In this document: piece after piece, positions 46,775 to 58,225 of the stretch
Layout: every line of letters begins with the position of its first letter
Numbering within the stretch: the stretch's first letter is position 1
From: Brassica napus
Taxonomy: Eukaryota; Streptophyta; Magnoliopsida; Brassicales; Brassicaceae
Length of the DNA stretch: 64,000 nt
Assembly (NCBI RefSeq): GCF_020379485.1
Contig: NC_063436.1
Location: 15,889,389-15,953,388, forward strand
Direction of reading: 5' to 3'
The notes under the pieces: model-generated
Seen by the model: the letters and a program-made list of their open reading frames with translations, nothing else
Databases searched by the model: none
Told to the model about the DNA's origin: nothing
Made by a program: the position numbers and the translations under genes

Positions 46775-49700
46775 CTATAAAAATCCCTTATAATATATCC
46801 CAAGGGGAAGTCGGGGGACAATGAAGAGTAAGCTGTTGTTGTATCCCAACCCTGAATCTGTATCTGAAAGATCTTCAGAACTTTTTTCATTGTCCTTAAA
46901 GGGAACTGGATTCACTTTCTTCTTTCTCTTTTTCTCAAAATGATTTGCTTTCTTTACTTTGCTAGTTTTTTCTTCTACTTGATAGCTTGAACCACCCATA
47001 TCTCCAAGAACGTCCAAGAATCTCACACCGCATCCCATTATCCTCAACTTCTGAGAATCAGCTTCCACGCTTTCCCATTTCCAAGACCCCTTCATTCTCT
47101 GCTCATTTACAATTTGAAAAACCAACCAAAGCTCCACCACTTCTCCATGATCCTTGTCTTTTTCCAAAGAGAAAGAACCTTCGAATGTAAACAAATGGTC
47201 TGTTCCTAGTTTCTCCTTTGAAAATAAGCACAAACCATGACCTACTGGATCAGCCTTGCGTGTGTCAAAAATGCACCAAGATACACCAAACGTCCTTGGT
47301 GTGCCAGAGAAAGAGCTCAGCAAAACACAAGCCTTGAACCGCAAGTAATCAGGAATGTCCATATCTTTGATGAAAGGGATTGTTAGAGAACTTCCAGTAC
47401 ATTGATGGTGGAAGTACGAAGGCACTTCCCCACCGGGTAAGACAGCAAGACTTGAAGCTGAAGTCTGTATAAGTTCTCTCGCTTCTTCATTCAGTTTCAA
47501 GCAGTTGTCAAAATGGACATTGACTTGTGGATTGTAAAAGAAACCATCTACTGTCTCCAGCAACTCACAGTTACATGCATCTAGGCATATAAGAGAATCT
47601 GGAAGTTGGTGGAGTGAGACAAGATTCTTGCACCCATTAAGGTCAAGACGCAGAGACCGGTCTTCTTCTTCTTCTTCTTCACCACACAAGTGCAACACTT
47701 CCATGCTGTCTTCACGAACGTTTGAGAACACCCTCAAGCTTTTGCAACCTCTCATGCTCAAATCAACAAGATAGAGCCAATAATTTATTGATAAAGAAAC
47801 TTTTTCGATACCGGTGTTCTCCAGATTGAGACGCTCAAGTCTTGTAGAAATCTCAGGAAACGTTTTCAATCTTGTGCAGTGGCTGAGATCAAGAGAAGAC
47901 AGAGATTCCATGTTGATGTTGGCTGGAATGATCTTTAGCTTCTTGCATCCCACCATACTTAGACTTGTAAGACGTGAGAGATTCTTGATCCATGCAGGAA
48001 CTTCTTGGATTCCTGTCTCGCTTAAGTCCAGCGCCTGAATGCTATTAGGAACTCTAGGGAACACCTTGAGGCTATGACACCTCGTCAATGCTATTGAATG
48101 AAGATGTGCCAAAAGCTTGATCCATGAAGGCATTTTTTTAATCTTTGTATCACAGTACAGAGACAATGTTACACCTGCTGTGTCCACATCACGAAGAACT
48201 CTCAACCCTGAGCACTCAAAGACATGGATTTGAGAAGGAGACTTCCACAAGCTGATCTTCGCATAAAGATCCTTCGGCGTTGGACATCCTTCTAATCTCA
48301 ACTCAACTAAACTCTCGAGGTTCTTAACAGATGAGGGAAGCTCTTCCAGATTTCTGCAACCAGTGAGTATCAATGCCTCAAGATTAGTGGCACTTGATAG
48401 ATCAGGGACCTTTCTCAAGTTATAAGAGTAAGACAGATCCATCCTCTTCAGGCACCTGAGCGGCTGCATAGAAAATGTTTTAAGAATTAGATTAGCACAC
48501 AAAGTATTAAAGACAAAATATCTCATATAGGAAGTTGGAAGAGATCTTAAGTAATATATAAGAGAGATTGGTCAATTATTTTTAAGTTGGAAACTCATCT
48601 AACTTAAAAATGAGATCAGAGTCCGATCCATACAATCCAACCCGATCTACATCAATACGATCCAAAGTTGGCCCAAGTTGGAAGGGATTAGATTTTAAGT
48701 TGGAAGCCGTCTAAGTTAACACAAAGTATGTTTATTATGAAAGCTAGTAGTACTTACAGCTGGAGGTCCTTCCCACAGCTTCTCAAGGTGGCTGTGTTGC
48801 ATCTTAAGGTTGACAAGAAACTCGGCACGAAACTCACAAGGCAAAAAACTCATGGGAAACCTGTACCAATGTAATAATCTAAGCTTACGAGGCAGGTTGT
48901 TCAGACCCCTTGGTAAGATCAGTTTGTTGTCATTGTAGACTCTTAAGAACTGAAGACGAGACATTCCTTCTAAGGCTCTCTCGTCAAGGCTTAGCTCTTC
49001 CTTGACTGCATTTATGCCAAGATCTATGCCTAGAACAGCTCCAGAGACCTGAAGAAACAAAACACATATGGTTTAGTTTATCAAATGATAGCAAAGGCCA
49101 AGAAAGACTGTTAAAAACTTACTGTAGTGTCTGAGAGCACGTTACAAATATCATGAGCATCCATCAAGAATCTACGTCTCCTAGGCTCATTTATGTCTTC
49201 TTTGCGGATGATTTCTTTACCCATTTGTTGTAACAAACTATGCATCAGCAAGTAACCTACTCTGTTGGTAGAAACGAGAGATCTCTCAGTTAAGACCTGA
49301 AGTCCATGCTTGACGTCCAAGCCACTCTCCTCAAGACACTCTAACATGTCTTTAGCTTTCTCATGTTTGAAAAAACATGCTATATGAAGAAACAGGGTTT
49401 TATCTTTATCGCATAAAGCATCATAGCTGAGCCTTAATACTTTCTCAATGTTTCCATCCAAGCTTGTCCTTAGTCTAGGAAGTGCATGTGTCCACTCATC
49501 TTTGGACATTCCTCGCATATATGAACCAAACACACTTAGACCTAAAGGAAGCTTGCCTGCAAGGCTTACAACTTCCATGGTGAGCTCCTCGAAACCAGCA
49601 TAGGGAGACTTCTGACCAAAAGCAGATAGACAAAGGATCTCAAGAGCTTCAGACCCACGTGGATAATCGACATGGTAAACATGGCTGATCCCATGTGCCT

Positions 49701-51456
49701 TTAGAACTTTGATATCCTTTGTTGTAATGATAATCCTGCTTCCGTGACCAAACCACTGAGTTTTACAAGCCATGGCTTGTAGCTGCATTGCTTCTTCAAC
49801 ATCATCAAGAACTACAAGTACTTTCTTGTCTTTCAGCCGTGCTTCAGCCACACCCAAGTGATCTATCTTCATATCCTTATGATCTAAGGTCTGAGACAGA
49901 AGCTGTTCTTGTAAACGCAACTTGAACGCAGTATCATCATTGTACCCTCTCTTTGTACTCTCCACAAAAGCAGTGTGTGTAAAGTGATGAGAGATTATGC
50001 TGAACAAAGTTCTGGCGATGGTGGTTTTTCCAATCCCTGCAGGACCCCAGATTCCAACCATCCTCACTTCATCTGAGGCTAAGGACAAAACTGAACTTAT
50101 CTCCGTGATGTGAGACTCAATGCCAACTAATTCATCTAAACCACTTGAGGGTGGAGCAACATTTAACATGTTTGAAACATCTTTAGCAACTTTCTCGATC
50201 ATGTCTGCTTCATTGGTCCTAACAAATGAGAGACCAATTACATTTGCTTCATTAAATACCTCTACCTAGGGACATTACTTAAAAGTAAAATGCAGTACTA
50301 GTGTTAATTGATTTTAAACTAAATAGTATAGGGTAAAAATTCTATAAATTAATATTCGATAAATTAAAAAATTTCATTGCTCTCGAGTTGGCCGATTCAA
50401 AAATATGGTACAAATAGATAAAATAATAAAATAATAATTTTATAGAAAATCTTATTTAAATATATGATCTCATCAAAATTATAAATTAATAATTTATTTA
50501 TATAGTTTATGTAAGTACAAACAAAACGGTGTGTTTGTTTTATAGTCACAATTGAGCTTATCTCTATTTTTTCTCACACTTCGTTATATTTTGATAATAT
50601 TCAATAAAGCTAATATCTAATAATACCTTTAAATTCTATGAAACCTATTTCTTTTTTTTTTTGGTCAGCCATGAAAACTATTTCATATACACACACAAAA
50701 AATTGAAAGTTAGATTTCTAAAATTTAATTAATAAAAAAAGCTATACTTTTTTTGTAAATTAATAAATTTATAAAATATTATAGTCGTAATATCATTAAT
50801 TTAGAAACATGAGAAGGTATCAAGATGACTAACCAGCTCCTTGAGTCGTATCCAGCGATCTTGGCCACTTCTTCCAGAGCTTCTCTCCATCTTGCAACGT
50901 CCTCCACTGTTTTCCCCTGACAAGTTTTCTCGAAGACATTTCCAAATTCTCCAGACTGCTTCTTTACATCAGATGGATCCACTTCATAGAAAACGATCAT
51001 CACTATCTGATCCAACTCTTTCCTGCACTTGATGATCTCCACCAACTCGTTCAGACACCATGTTGAAGAAGCGTAGTTCTTGGAGATAAGGACAACTGAT
51101 ATCTTCGATCTTCGTATAGCTTCTATGAGCTCAGGACCAATGGACTTGCTCCTGTCGATATCATTATCAATGAATAGGGTGATTCCCTTTCTTTCGAATT
51201 CTTTCTGAATGTGGCTGAGAAAGCCTCTGCGGACATCTTCCCCACGGAAGCTAGGGAAGACTTGGTGTCTCCAGTTGCGAGACACAAGAGATGGAAGAGA
51301 TGAATGAGACAAAGAAGATGAAAGTGAGGAAGGAGACAAAGAATAAGCTATTATGTCTTTATTTTGATGGAGTTTGTATCTTTTATAAGCCATAAGAAAC
51401 GTTGTAACCAAAAGTGTCAAGAAGCCTATTGCAGGATATAAACTAGGAGAATCCAT
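46775..51456 (-). CDS. TIR-NB-LRR immune receptor, RPP1-like
   Basis: Four exons (51456-50834, 50218-49123, 49048-48758, 48463-46775) join in frame to 1232 residues. A hydrophobic N-terminal anchor (IGFLTLLVTTFLMAYKRYK) precedes the TIR domain (about 65-205: HQVFPSFRGEDVRRGFLSH, IGPELIEAIRRSKISVVLIS, WCLNELVEI with the catalytic-type Glu). In NB-ARC (about 215-520) the P-loop GPAGIGKTTIA, LVVLDDVEE, GSRIIITTKD and GKLPLGLSVFG are intact, and the MHD position reads MHS. LRRs follow (LKRMDLSYSYNLRKVPDLS onward) and a C-JID-like domain (GGEVPSYFHHQCTGSSLTIPF). The tail is Lys-rich. TIR domains of this type cleave NAD+ after effector recognition. The anchor plus SLSSSSLS-like linker resembles the Arabidopsis RPP1 family. 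No lesion was seen. Intron 1 holds a MITE. Confidence 0.93.
50334..50805. mobile_element. AT-rich MITE-like element, copy 2, in TNL intron 1
   Basis: This copy is related to 19023-19548. Shared pieces in the same order include attctataaattaatattcgataaatta at the left, ctcgagttgg, an aaataataaaataataa block, atatga/ggtctcat(c/t)aaaattataaatta, and attaattta at the right. The termini are more diverged than in copy 1. It fills most of the 615-bp intron between the TIR and NB-ARC exons. Confidence 0.6.
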
Positions 51457-51570
51457 TAGTATGGCAGAGAGAGAGGATCAAGATCAGAAGGAATGGTTTT
51501 AAAATGTGAAATGATTAACTAAGAAGTTATGTATATATTGTGTAACACAGAGCGATGACCAATGACTCCA

Positions 51571-51863
51571 TTGACTGACTTTATTAATATCAGCAAGGCA
51601 GGAAGCTTCGTGCAGTTTTCTTATCCCAAAAAGTTAACTTATCCTTCCACAGAAACTTTGGGACATCTGAGAACCTTTCAAGGTAAGTACGTTCGCACCA
51701 TCATAAGTCTTTCTTTGCTACTGGGACATGTTCCAGGAAGTTTTAATATATTTTCTGTAGACTAAGACAACTTGGGCATCAAGGTTTGTGAGTGGTAAGA
51801 AAGTCAAAACATTGACTAAAAACAGTATTTGACTCCATCCTTTAAAAGTTGTACAAAGTCAAG
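51571..51863. promoter_or_regulatory. W-box cluster upstream of the TNL gene
   Basis: TTGAC cores (WRKY binding sites) occur at 51571-51576 and 51812-51817, at 51829-51834, and on the other strand at 51802-51807 and about 51857-51862. They lie 115-410 bp upstream of the TNL start codon. Four of them fall within about 60 bp, more than expected by chance. Such clusters are common in plant immune-receptor promoters. Confidence 0.5.
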
Positions 51864-52575
51864 AACCCCATTATATGATCTTTGCATACCGACTTTATGT
51901 TGGGTTGGGCTTGCCGGGACCATAACAAACCCCATTACTCTCACGTGGTAACCAGCTAATATTTTCACATTCTTTAGGAGTCGCATAACTAAAGTTAAAT
52001 CTTAAAAGGAAAGTTGAACAAAAGAAGAAGATACGATCACATGGTCGATGAGTAGCCCATGGCTTTCAGAGGGATGTGATTGGCCTATCATAGAGCTCTT
52101 GGGGTTAGCGAGGCATTGCATCTTTGTCCTCATGGATAATTCGTGTAAATGTTTTGGTGTTTGGTAGGACGTGAGGATTGTAAATGTTTCCTTTTGTTAC
52201 CGAACTGTGTATAGTAAAAGTATTGCGTCATCATTAAGAGAACGTTGGCTAACAGATAACCCGGACCGACAAAATAGGGCAAGTGAAACTGATCGTCATC
52301 CACTTGTATAGTTAGTTGTATTGTGTGGAGTGGACTTCAGCAACTGAAACTCACCAGCTATAAAGGCTTTTAAGCTTTACATAAAGGTCAGATTCTCTAG
52401 TAAAAAAAGTTTTATTTGTAAAATGTTTTTCTTAGCTAAGATTCATACCAACGACTAATTACGATGGTAATAAAGAAACGTTAAATACAAATTGTCAACA
52501 GAAAGTAAAACATAGTAGCATGGTTAAAAAGTAAAAGTAAAAGAGAAGGTTTCATTGGATAATTATCTTTCTCAG
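51864..52575. other. Intergenic between TNL and HRGP genes
   Basis: No gene-like ORF was recognised. It includes distal TNL promoter and the 3' flank of the HRGP gene. Confidence 0.4.
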
Positions 52576-53040
52576 TCACCCAAAACAAAGCAAGAGGGAG
52601 AAAATAACAAAGAGAAGAGAACCCAACAAACGATCCGATCCAGAATCTCCCGGAGGAGGAATGTGATAGTAAAACGGAAAATAAGGAACGATGGGATTTG
52701 GTGGAGGCGGCGTCGGGTAGTTGCCGTAAGAAGCAGGCGGATAATAGTAACTTTGTCCACCGTCTCCATATCCTCCGTACGGAGGAGGGTATTTACCACC
52801 ACCTGAACTTGAAGGAGGAGGAGGAGAATAGTAATAAGAGCCGCCGCCGCTTCCGCCGGAGGAGCTTGGAGGAGTAGGAGGAGGAGAAGAAGAAGGCGTC
52901 GGGACAGGGTTACATGGATTGTCGCAAGAGGAACACATTGTGCAAGAAACAGTTTGGTCCTTTGACGTCACGCAGAGAGACAGTGACAGTAGTAGCAGTA
53001 TAAGAAGAGCTGACAAGTTTGAGAATCTGATTGCTTCCAT
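52576..53040 (-). CDS. Small proline/glycine/tyrosine-rich secreted protein
   Basis: This single exon encodes 154 residues from MEAIRFSNL; an in-frame ATG at 53064 would add eight residues before the signal peptide. The signal peptide (about 1-27, LLILLLLSLSLCVTS) is followed by a Cys-rich segment (CTMCSSCDNPCNPVP), then proline- and glycine-rich low complexity (SPPPPSSSGGGKYPPP, YGGYGDGG, PPPPNP). A hydrophobic C-terminus (LLGSLLFVIFSLLLCFG) resembles a GPI-attachment signal. It is a cell-wall hydroxyproline-rich glycoprotein-like protein of unknown role. Position matches At3g06750. Confidence 0.85.
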   Translation of the reverse strand: MEAIRFSNLSALLILLLLSLSLCVTSKDQTVSCTMCSSCDNPCNPVPTPSSSPPPTPPSSSGGSGGGSYYYSPPPPSSSGGGKYPPPYGGYGDGGQSYYYPPASYGNYPTPPPPNPIVPYFPFYYHIPPPGDSGSDRLLGSLLFVIFSLLLCFG

Positions 53041-53996
53041 TGTCAGAAGTTTTGCTGACGGCAAATGATAGATTGAGAGAATTAAAGATCAAGTGATAAG
53101 AGAGAGAGAGGAAGAAGCACATTCAGAGGCTCAGAGTAGAAGTGTACTTCTTTTTATCAAGGAAATTCATATTTTTAATTATTTTTTTTATTTTTTTAGA
53201 AATTTTTATTTTATATTTTCGAAATATATGTGTATTTTATATATGTCATTATCTTTTAACCTCTACCATTTGTAGGCATATGACTATATTCGAATATTTA
53301 GTCTTAGACGATATAAATTTAGTTTTTATTAGACTCTATTTTTACATCTATTCTATTGTGATGGATTGTAGTTTAAATCGCGAGGGTTCTAGGAAATGGT
53401 TACATTTAGAACAATTTCATTGTTAAGATATCTAAAACAAAAAGTAAAAATATTTTACTAAATTATAACTACTTATATATAAAAAAATTTGGTCTAATAC
53501 TTAATTAAATTTTAATCTAAAAAAATACAAAACACTTAATAATAAGCACCTATCTGGAATAGTTTTGAATTATTAAAAAGTTTTATTTTTTAAATGAAAT
53601 CTCTCATTTTTTTTACATATTTATATTTTATTTCATTGTTTTATTGGTGAAATATCTATTGGAGTTTTACCAATTGACATGCTCTTATAAGCATTAAGCC
53701 AACGCCACCACAAGATCAACAGTGTGAAGAGTAGACAAATTTAATTACATACCTTTGGTACTTCTCTTAATAACTGACTCTATATTTATTTTTGTTTTTT
53801 TTTTACCTGACTCTATTGTTCTTTTTAAAATTCGATTGCATGCATTTATTCATAATTTACCAACGATGACAGTGTGAAAGAGTAGTGATATTGTATCACT
53901 ACGAGCACCTAGGATCAATAGTATTCCATTATTTGAAGTAAACTCTACCACCTTGAATACCTAGTTGGTCTAAGGTAAGTGAACGGTGGTTGCGAT
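53041..53996. other. AT-rich intergenic, HRGP promoter
   Basis: No gene is seen. The segment ending gacatgctcttataag (about 53670-53690) resembles the right end of a GAGCAT-type small transposon such as the one at 54816, but a matching left end was not found. Confidence 0.4.
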
Positions 53997-54109
53997 AGCC
54001 AACCAATAGGGCCAATGGAAAGTCGCACCCTATATTGATGTAAAAGGTTTTCAGCCAACCAATAGGGCCAATGGAAAGTCACACCCTATATTGATGTAAA
54101 AGGTTTTTC
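53997..54109. repeat. 56-bp tandem duplication with CCAAT motifs
   Basis: Units 53997-54052 and 54053-54109 differ by one substitution and one inserted T. Each contains ccaataggg and gccaatgg, giving four CCAAT boxes in about 110 bp. It lies in an intergenic region with no nearby start codon, so the CCAAT motifs may or may not act in transcription. Confidence 0.9.
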
Positions 54110-54815
54110 AGTTTACATATAAAGTTACTTTCATGCAAAAGGAACGGTGTAATCATCATGTATCAAAATACCAATAGGATTAAATTGCATTTAAGAAAAA
54201 GGTCTTCCACATTTTGCTAAAGTGACAAAGACAAAACTGAATTTTGCTTTCGAACGTTTTCCAATTTATTTATCTTAGGTAATGTGAATGTAGTGGAGTG
54301 GAGTGAAGTGATTTGAACTTTGAAAAAGAAAGATAAAGAGAATCAAACAAAGCAACAAAGGCAAAGGGAGACAAAAGATCCATATGTGTTGGCTGTCAAA
54401 ATGTTTATCGGATTCTTCCTTGTTTGTTGATAGTAAAGTCATCACTTTATTCCCTTCCTTCACATGCAGCTTCTTTTTTTCTTACAAATTGGAGATGACT
54501 CATGTCGCCATCGAATTTTAATCATAATAAAGGAATATCACGTACATGAATCCGCAGATGATCTAATACAAATACAATAATGCAATTTTCCTAAGCCAAT
54601 TATCTTCCTTCCCCTTCCCTTCAGACCTTCCATCAAACAATCAGGTGTATGTAAAGCTGATTATGAAATTGATAAAACATTCGACTCTGAACCATGACTA
54701 ATTTTAACGTAGATTAACACACTCTTTTCAAAATAATTATTTTTGCGTAAATCATTTTAATATAATTCAGTTCTATTTTTTTATGGAAGTCAGCAAACAT
54801 CCGTTAGTTTTGTTA
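54110..54815. other. Intergenic
   Basis: No coding or repeat feature was recognised. It is AT-rich, with a few short ORFs without family character. Confidence 0.4.
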
Positions 54816-55731
54816 GAGCATCAACAACGCGGACGCTTAACCCGGTTGCTTAGTGTTTTTAAGTTAAAAAGAAAAAGAAAATTGTGTAATTAAATAAGAA
54901 GCGCTGCTTAATTAAGCTTCACAAGAAGCGCTGCTTATGTAACACGTGTCAAACAATCACCGTTCTTCCTCTCTCTCGACGAAATCGTCCGATGCCGCTC
55001 TCTCTTTTCTCGATCACACGTCTCGAAGCCGGAGACCTCCGACGGAGTTGTGTCGCGACCTGCTCGGACCTCGTTTCAGGCTGTCTCTGCTGCCGTCGGA
55101 CTTCTCCTACCTCTCTCGTCGTCGGATCTTCTTTTCTCGTCACTGCATAAACCATAGCTTTGTGGATTCAATTCGTTATCATGAATCAACAGCGAAGGAT
55201 GATGCTGCCCCGTTTGTTTCTGTATATAGGCTTCTGATTGATAATCTTATTAAAGCTGAGAGGTTGGAGATGGCTCTTATGCTTCTTGAAGAGGTTGCAA
55301 ACATTCTGTAATCTTGTCAAGGGACTTTTCCGGGATAGGAAGATCAGTGAAGCACTTTTGCTTCTGGATTTCGTATCACATATGGTTTGTCCTCTTTCTC
55401 TCTTCTTGAATTTGACAAGTGTAGTAATAGTTAATGTTCCTCAAGCTTTTTTATTTCGCAATGAACACATGAATCTTATACTTTTTATCTTAATGTTTTG
55501 TGTCTTGAAATACTTCTACTCTTTATTTACTTGTATTCTTGTGAATTCTTGTAGAGTGTGCTTGAAATGTTTTGTGTTTCAGTGTTTATTTTTTTTTTAA
55601 GAATCCATAAATAAGATACTTGCATTGGAGGACAACAATTTAGAAGTTTCTTAAATGAAGTGCTTAACACCCATTTATTACTAAAAAAGTGATTAAGAAC
55701 CCCATTAGGGGTGCTAGGGTTAATGGTGCTC
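54816..55731. mobile_element. PIF/Harbinger-like non-autonomous element carrying a PPR fragment
   Basis: The 916-bp element starts GAGCATCAACAACG and ends with the reverse complement of GAGCACCATTAACC. It is flanked by TTA on both sides (54813-54815 and 55732-55734). The sub-terminal regions are similar in inverted orientation (cggttgcttagtgtttttaag versus ggggttcttaatcactttttta). A 3-bp TTA target duplication is typical of PIF/Harbinger. There is no transposase. The interior is a GC-richer, gene-like sequence. Confidence 0.6.
54946..55385 (+). pseudogene. Captured pentatricopeptide-repeat (PPR) gene fragment
   Basis: An open frame from 54946 encodes a Ser/Arg-rich start (SFLDHTSRSRRPPTELCRD, resembling an organelle transit region) followed by APFVSVYRLLIDNLIKAERL and EMALMLLEEV, the pattern of a PPR repeat. 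After a frameshift near 55305 it continues NLVKGLFRDRKISEALLLLDF, again PPR-like. It lies wholly within the Harbinger-like element and is broken, so it looks like a captured gene fragment and not a resident gene. Confidence 0.55.
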
Positions 55732-56287
55732 TTATCTATCACTGACACAATTCATCATAGCAGAATCCTTGTTACCTTTATTGGGATAAATTAAAATTAT
55801 TTACTAGCACTGAAGCAGTTAACTTTGTGGCAGTCTCTTTTCTCAGACAGGACTCAGTGGTTGACCGCCGGCACACGTGTGAAGCATAAGTACAGCGAAA
55901 CACCTCTCTTATGTTCGGTCCTATACAAACCAAACCAAACCAAACCAAACCAAACCGCATGAACGACTGATATTAAACGGGGTTTAAACTATAATAAGAC
56001 AAAAGTTAGAGGGTATAACATGTAAATATTATCGCTGACAAAAAAAAAACATGTAAATATTATCTTGACTTTTTTTTTTTTTTTGTAAACTCGTGTCTTT
56101 GCGAACTTGTAGTTCGGTAATAAGTCTAGCTTCCACTCTCTCTCTCTCTCTCTCTTTCTCTTTCTCCTTCTCCATTGTTCTTCCCCTTCTCTCTCTCTTC
56201 CGGTCTTCTAGGGTTACGTTCATCACGTTCAAAGTTTTCTCCTTTTCATCTCAATTCTTCTCTGTATCCTGTAACAATCAGAGGAAT
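55732..56287. other. Di19 promoter and 5' UTR
   Basis: This region contains an (aaacc)n pentanucleotide run at 55928-55957, poly(T) at 56071-56084, and a CT-rich 5' leader with (TC)n at 56138-56160 before the Di19 start at 56288. CT-rich leaders are common in plant 5' UTRs. Confidence 0.6.
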
Positions 56288-57760
56288 ATGGATTCCAATT
56301 CATGGATTACTTGTCCCTCAGTTTTCTCATCCTCTTCTTCTTCTCGACGGTGTCAATCTCGATCAGGTTCGCGCTTCTTCTTTATTTTCAGGATTCATCA
56401 TGAGATTGATCCGTTAAATTGGTGGGGGCAGATTTGTATATAGGTGGAGGGTACGAGGATCTTGAAGGAGAAGACGATTTGAAGTCGGAGTTTATATGCC
56501 CTTTTTGCGCGGAGGTCTTTGACATTGTTGGGCTCTGTTGTCACATTGATGAAGAGCATCCTGTTGAGGTCAAGAACGGGGTAATTAACGAATCATCATC
56601 AAACCCTTCTTTAAAAATGTTATTGTCTCTTGGAGACAGGACTTGTCTGATTATTAGGTTTGGTCAAGGTCTTAGCTTTGTTCAGATTGTTACAAAACTT
56701 GGTCTTATTTAGAAAGTTCGAAGCTTTGCTTGAAATTGAAAATGTTTGGTTTTATGTTCTTCTCTGCTGCCTACCTGTTGTTTCTTCTTACCTGCCATTA
56801 AATGTTATGTCTTTTGAGACAGGACTCGTCTGATTATTTGGTTTGGTCATGTCTTGGCTTTACCTTTGTTCAGATTGTTACAAACTTTTGTTTCTTATTT
56901 AGAAAGTTTGAAGCTTTGAATGTAATTGAAAATGTTGGTTTTATGTTCTGTTCTTGGTGATGATGAAATGCTCTCTGCCTATCTGTTGTTTCCTTTTATC
57001 AGATGATCCCATTTAACAGCTTTTTGGAGGCAGGTTTTGTCTGATTCTTAGGTTTGGTCAGGTCTTAGCTTTAGCTTTGTTCAGATTGTTACAAAACATG
57101 GTTTCCTTTTTTAGAAAGTTCCTTAACATTGCCTTTGAATTTTTTTTTGCATCTTTGTTATCTCTCAGGTCTGTCCTGTATGCACAAAGAGGGTGGGGTT
57201 AGATATCGTTGGCCACATCACTACGCAACATGCAAACTTTTTCAAGATATCCTTTCTTTATTACAAGTTATATCTGATGCTTTGTTCTGTCTTATACCTT
57301 AGCTCTATGTTTATTCCTTGATGAGAGATTCTACGTGCAGCGAAGGAGAAGGTTGAGAAAAGGAGGATACAGCTCTGCTTATCTCGCCTTGAAGAAAGAA
57401 CTCCGAGAAGCGAACTTACAGTCACTTCTTGGTGGATCTTCTTCAAGTTTCACTTCCTCAACCAATATAGATTCTGATCCGTTGCTGTCATCCTTTATGT
57501 TTAGTTCTCCTTCAAGCAAATCTGTTGTAGAAGGAACCTCAGCTACAAAAGTCTCGCATAAGGCATCTCTCAAAAGGTATAATAATATGTATGTATCTGC
57601 AAACAATAGAGAGCTTCTTTCTCACTTTGGACTCTTGGCTTTTGTTTTGTGTAGAGACATTCAAGAAGCTCCACTTTCAGGTGAAGATCAAGAGAAGGCG
57701 AAGAAGAGCGAGTTTGTGCGAGGTTTGTTCTTGTCAACCATGCTTGGAGATGATTACTAG
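56288..57760 (+). CDS. DI19: Di19 (drought-induced 19) zinc-finger protein
   Basis: Five exons (56288-56366, 56432-56580, 57169-57246, 57335-57576, 57655-57760) give 217 residues. The product begins MDSNSWITCPSVFSSSSSSR. Two atypical C2H2 zinc-finger segments follow: FICPFCAEVFDIVGLCCHID then EEHP, and VCPVCTKRVGLDIVGHITTQ then H. A basic segment FKVQRRRRLRKGGYSSAYLA (nuclear-localisation-like) comes next, then the C-terminal Di19 domain ending GLFLSTMLGDDY. Di19 proteins are nuclear factors responding to drought, salt and ABA. Introns 1, 2 and 4 are GT-AG. Intron 3 begins ATATCCTTT and ends AC, so it looks like a U12-type intron. Position matches At3g06760. The number within the Di19 family is not assigned. 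Confidence 0.93.
57247..57334 (+). other. U12-type AT-AC intron in Di19
   Basis: The 88-bp intron starts ATATCCTTTC (the U12 donor consensus is RTATCCTTT). It has the branch-site-like TTCCTTGAT at 57314-57322 with the branch A 13 bases from the 3' end, and it ends in AC. Excising it gives FFK|VQRRRRLRKGG in frame, as in Di19 relatives. No GT-AG pair gives this junction. Confidence 0.88.
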
Positions 57761-58225
57761 AGCGGTTGAAAATTGTTAGAGTGGTCTCTCAATGTATGAT
57801 GGAGAAAAGCTTGCAAGTTAAGGGGAAGCAGAGTTTAATCCATATCTTACTGTCATTGTACGTTGAAACCTTGGTTGTGCATACTTTCTTTTCGTTGAGA
57901 CGTTCATAGATTCTAATTAAAAAAATACGTTTTGGGAAAAGACGTGAGAACATGAAATGGTCTTTGAATCTTTGACAAGAGAAAATTGAAACTAAAAAAA
58001 AAAAACAAAATTTCTTTGATTACACATTGTATTAAAAAAAATGAACCTGTACAGACTTTGTCATCTCACAATATGCAAAACAAATTAAAAACAAAAACGG
58101 ACTGAAAGGAACATGCATGGTCTGAGGTCAGATCATGTTGGTTTATTTGGGGTGAAAAAAGAATCTGACCTTTTCTAACTTCACCAATATGAATGAGTCC
58201 TAGAAAGAATCCCCTTGTTTCTTTT
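57761..58225. other. Convergent 3' ends of Di19 and polygalacturonase
   Basis: This interval holds the 3' UTRs of two convergent genes and an A-rich stretch around 57990-58040. Nothing else is seen. Confidence 0.5.

Noticed and set aside
53142..53426. 94-codon plus-strand open frame with hydrophobic start
   Set aside because: It is AT-rich promoter DNA of the HRGP gene read by chance. There is no conserved motif, and a signal-like F/I stretch is expected from T-rich sequence.
56029..56232. Minus-strand open frame rich in E and R
   Set aside because: It is the complement of the CT-rich Di19 5' leader microsatellite.
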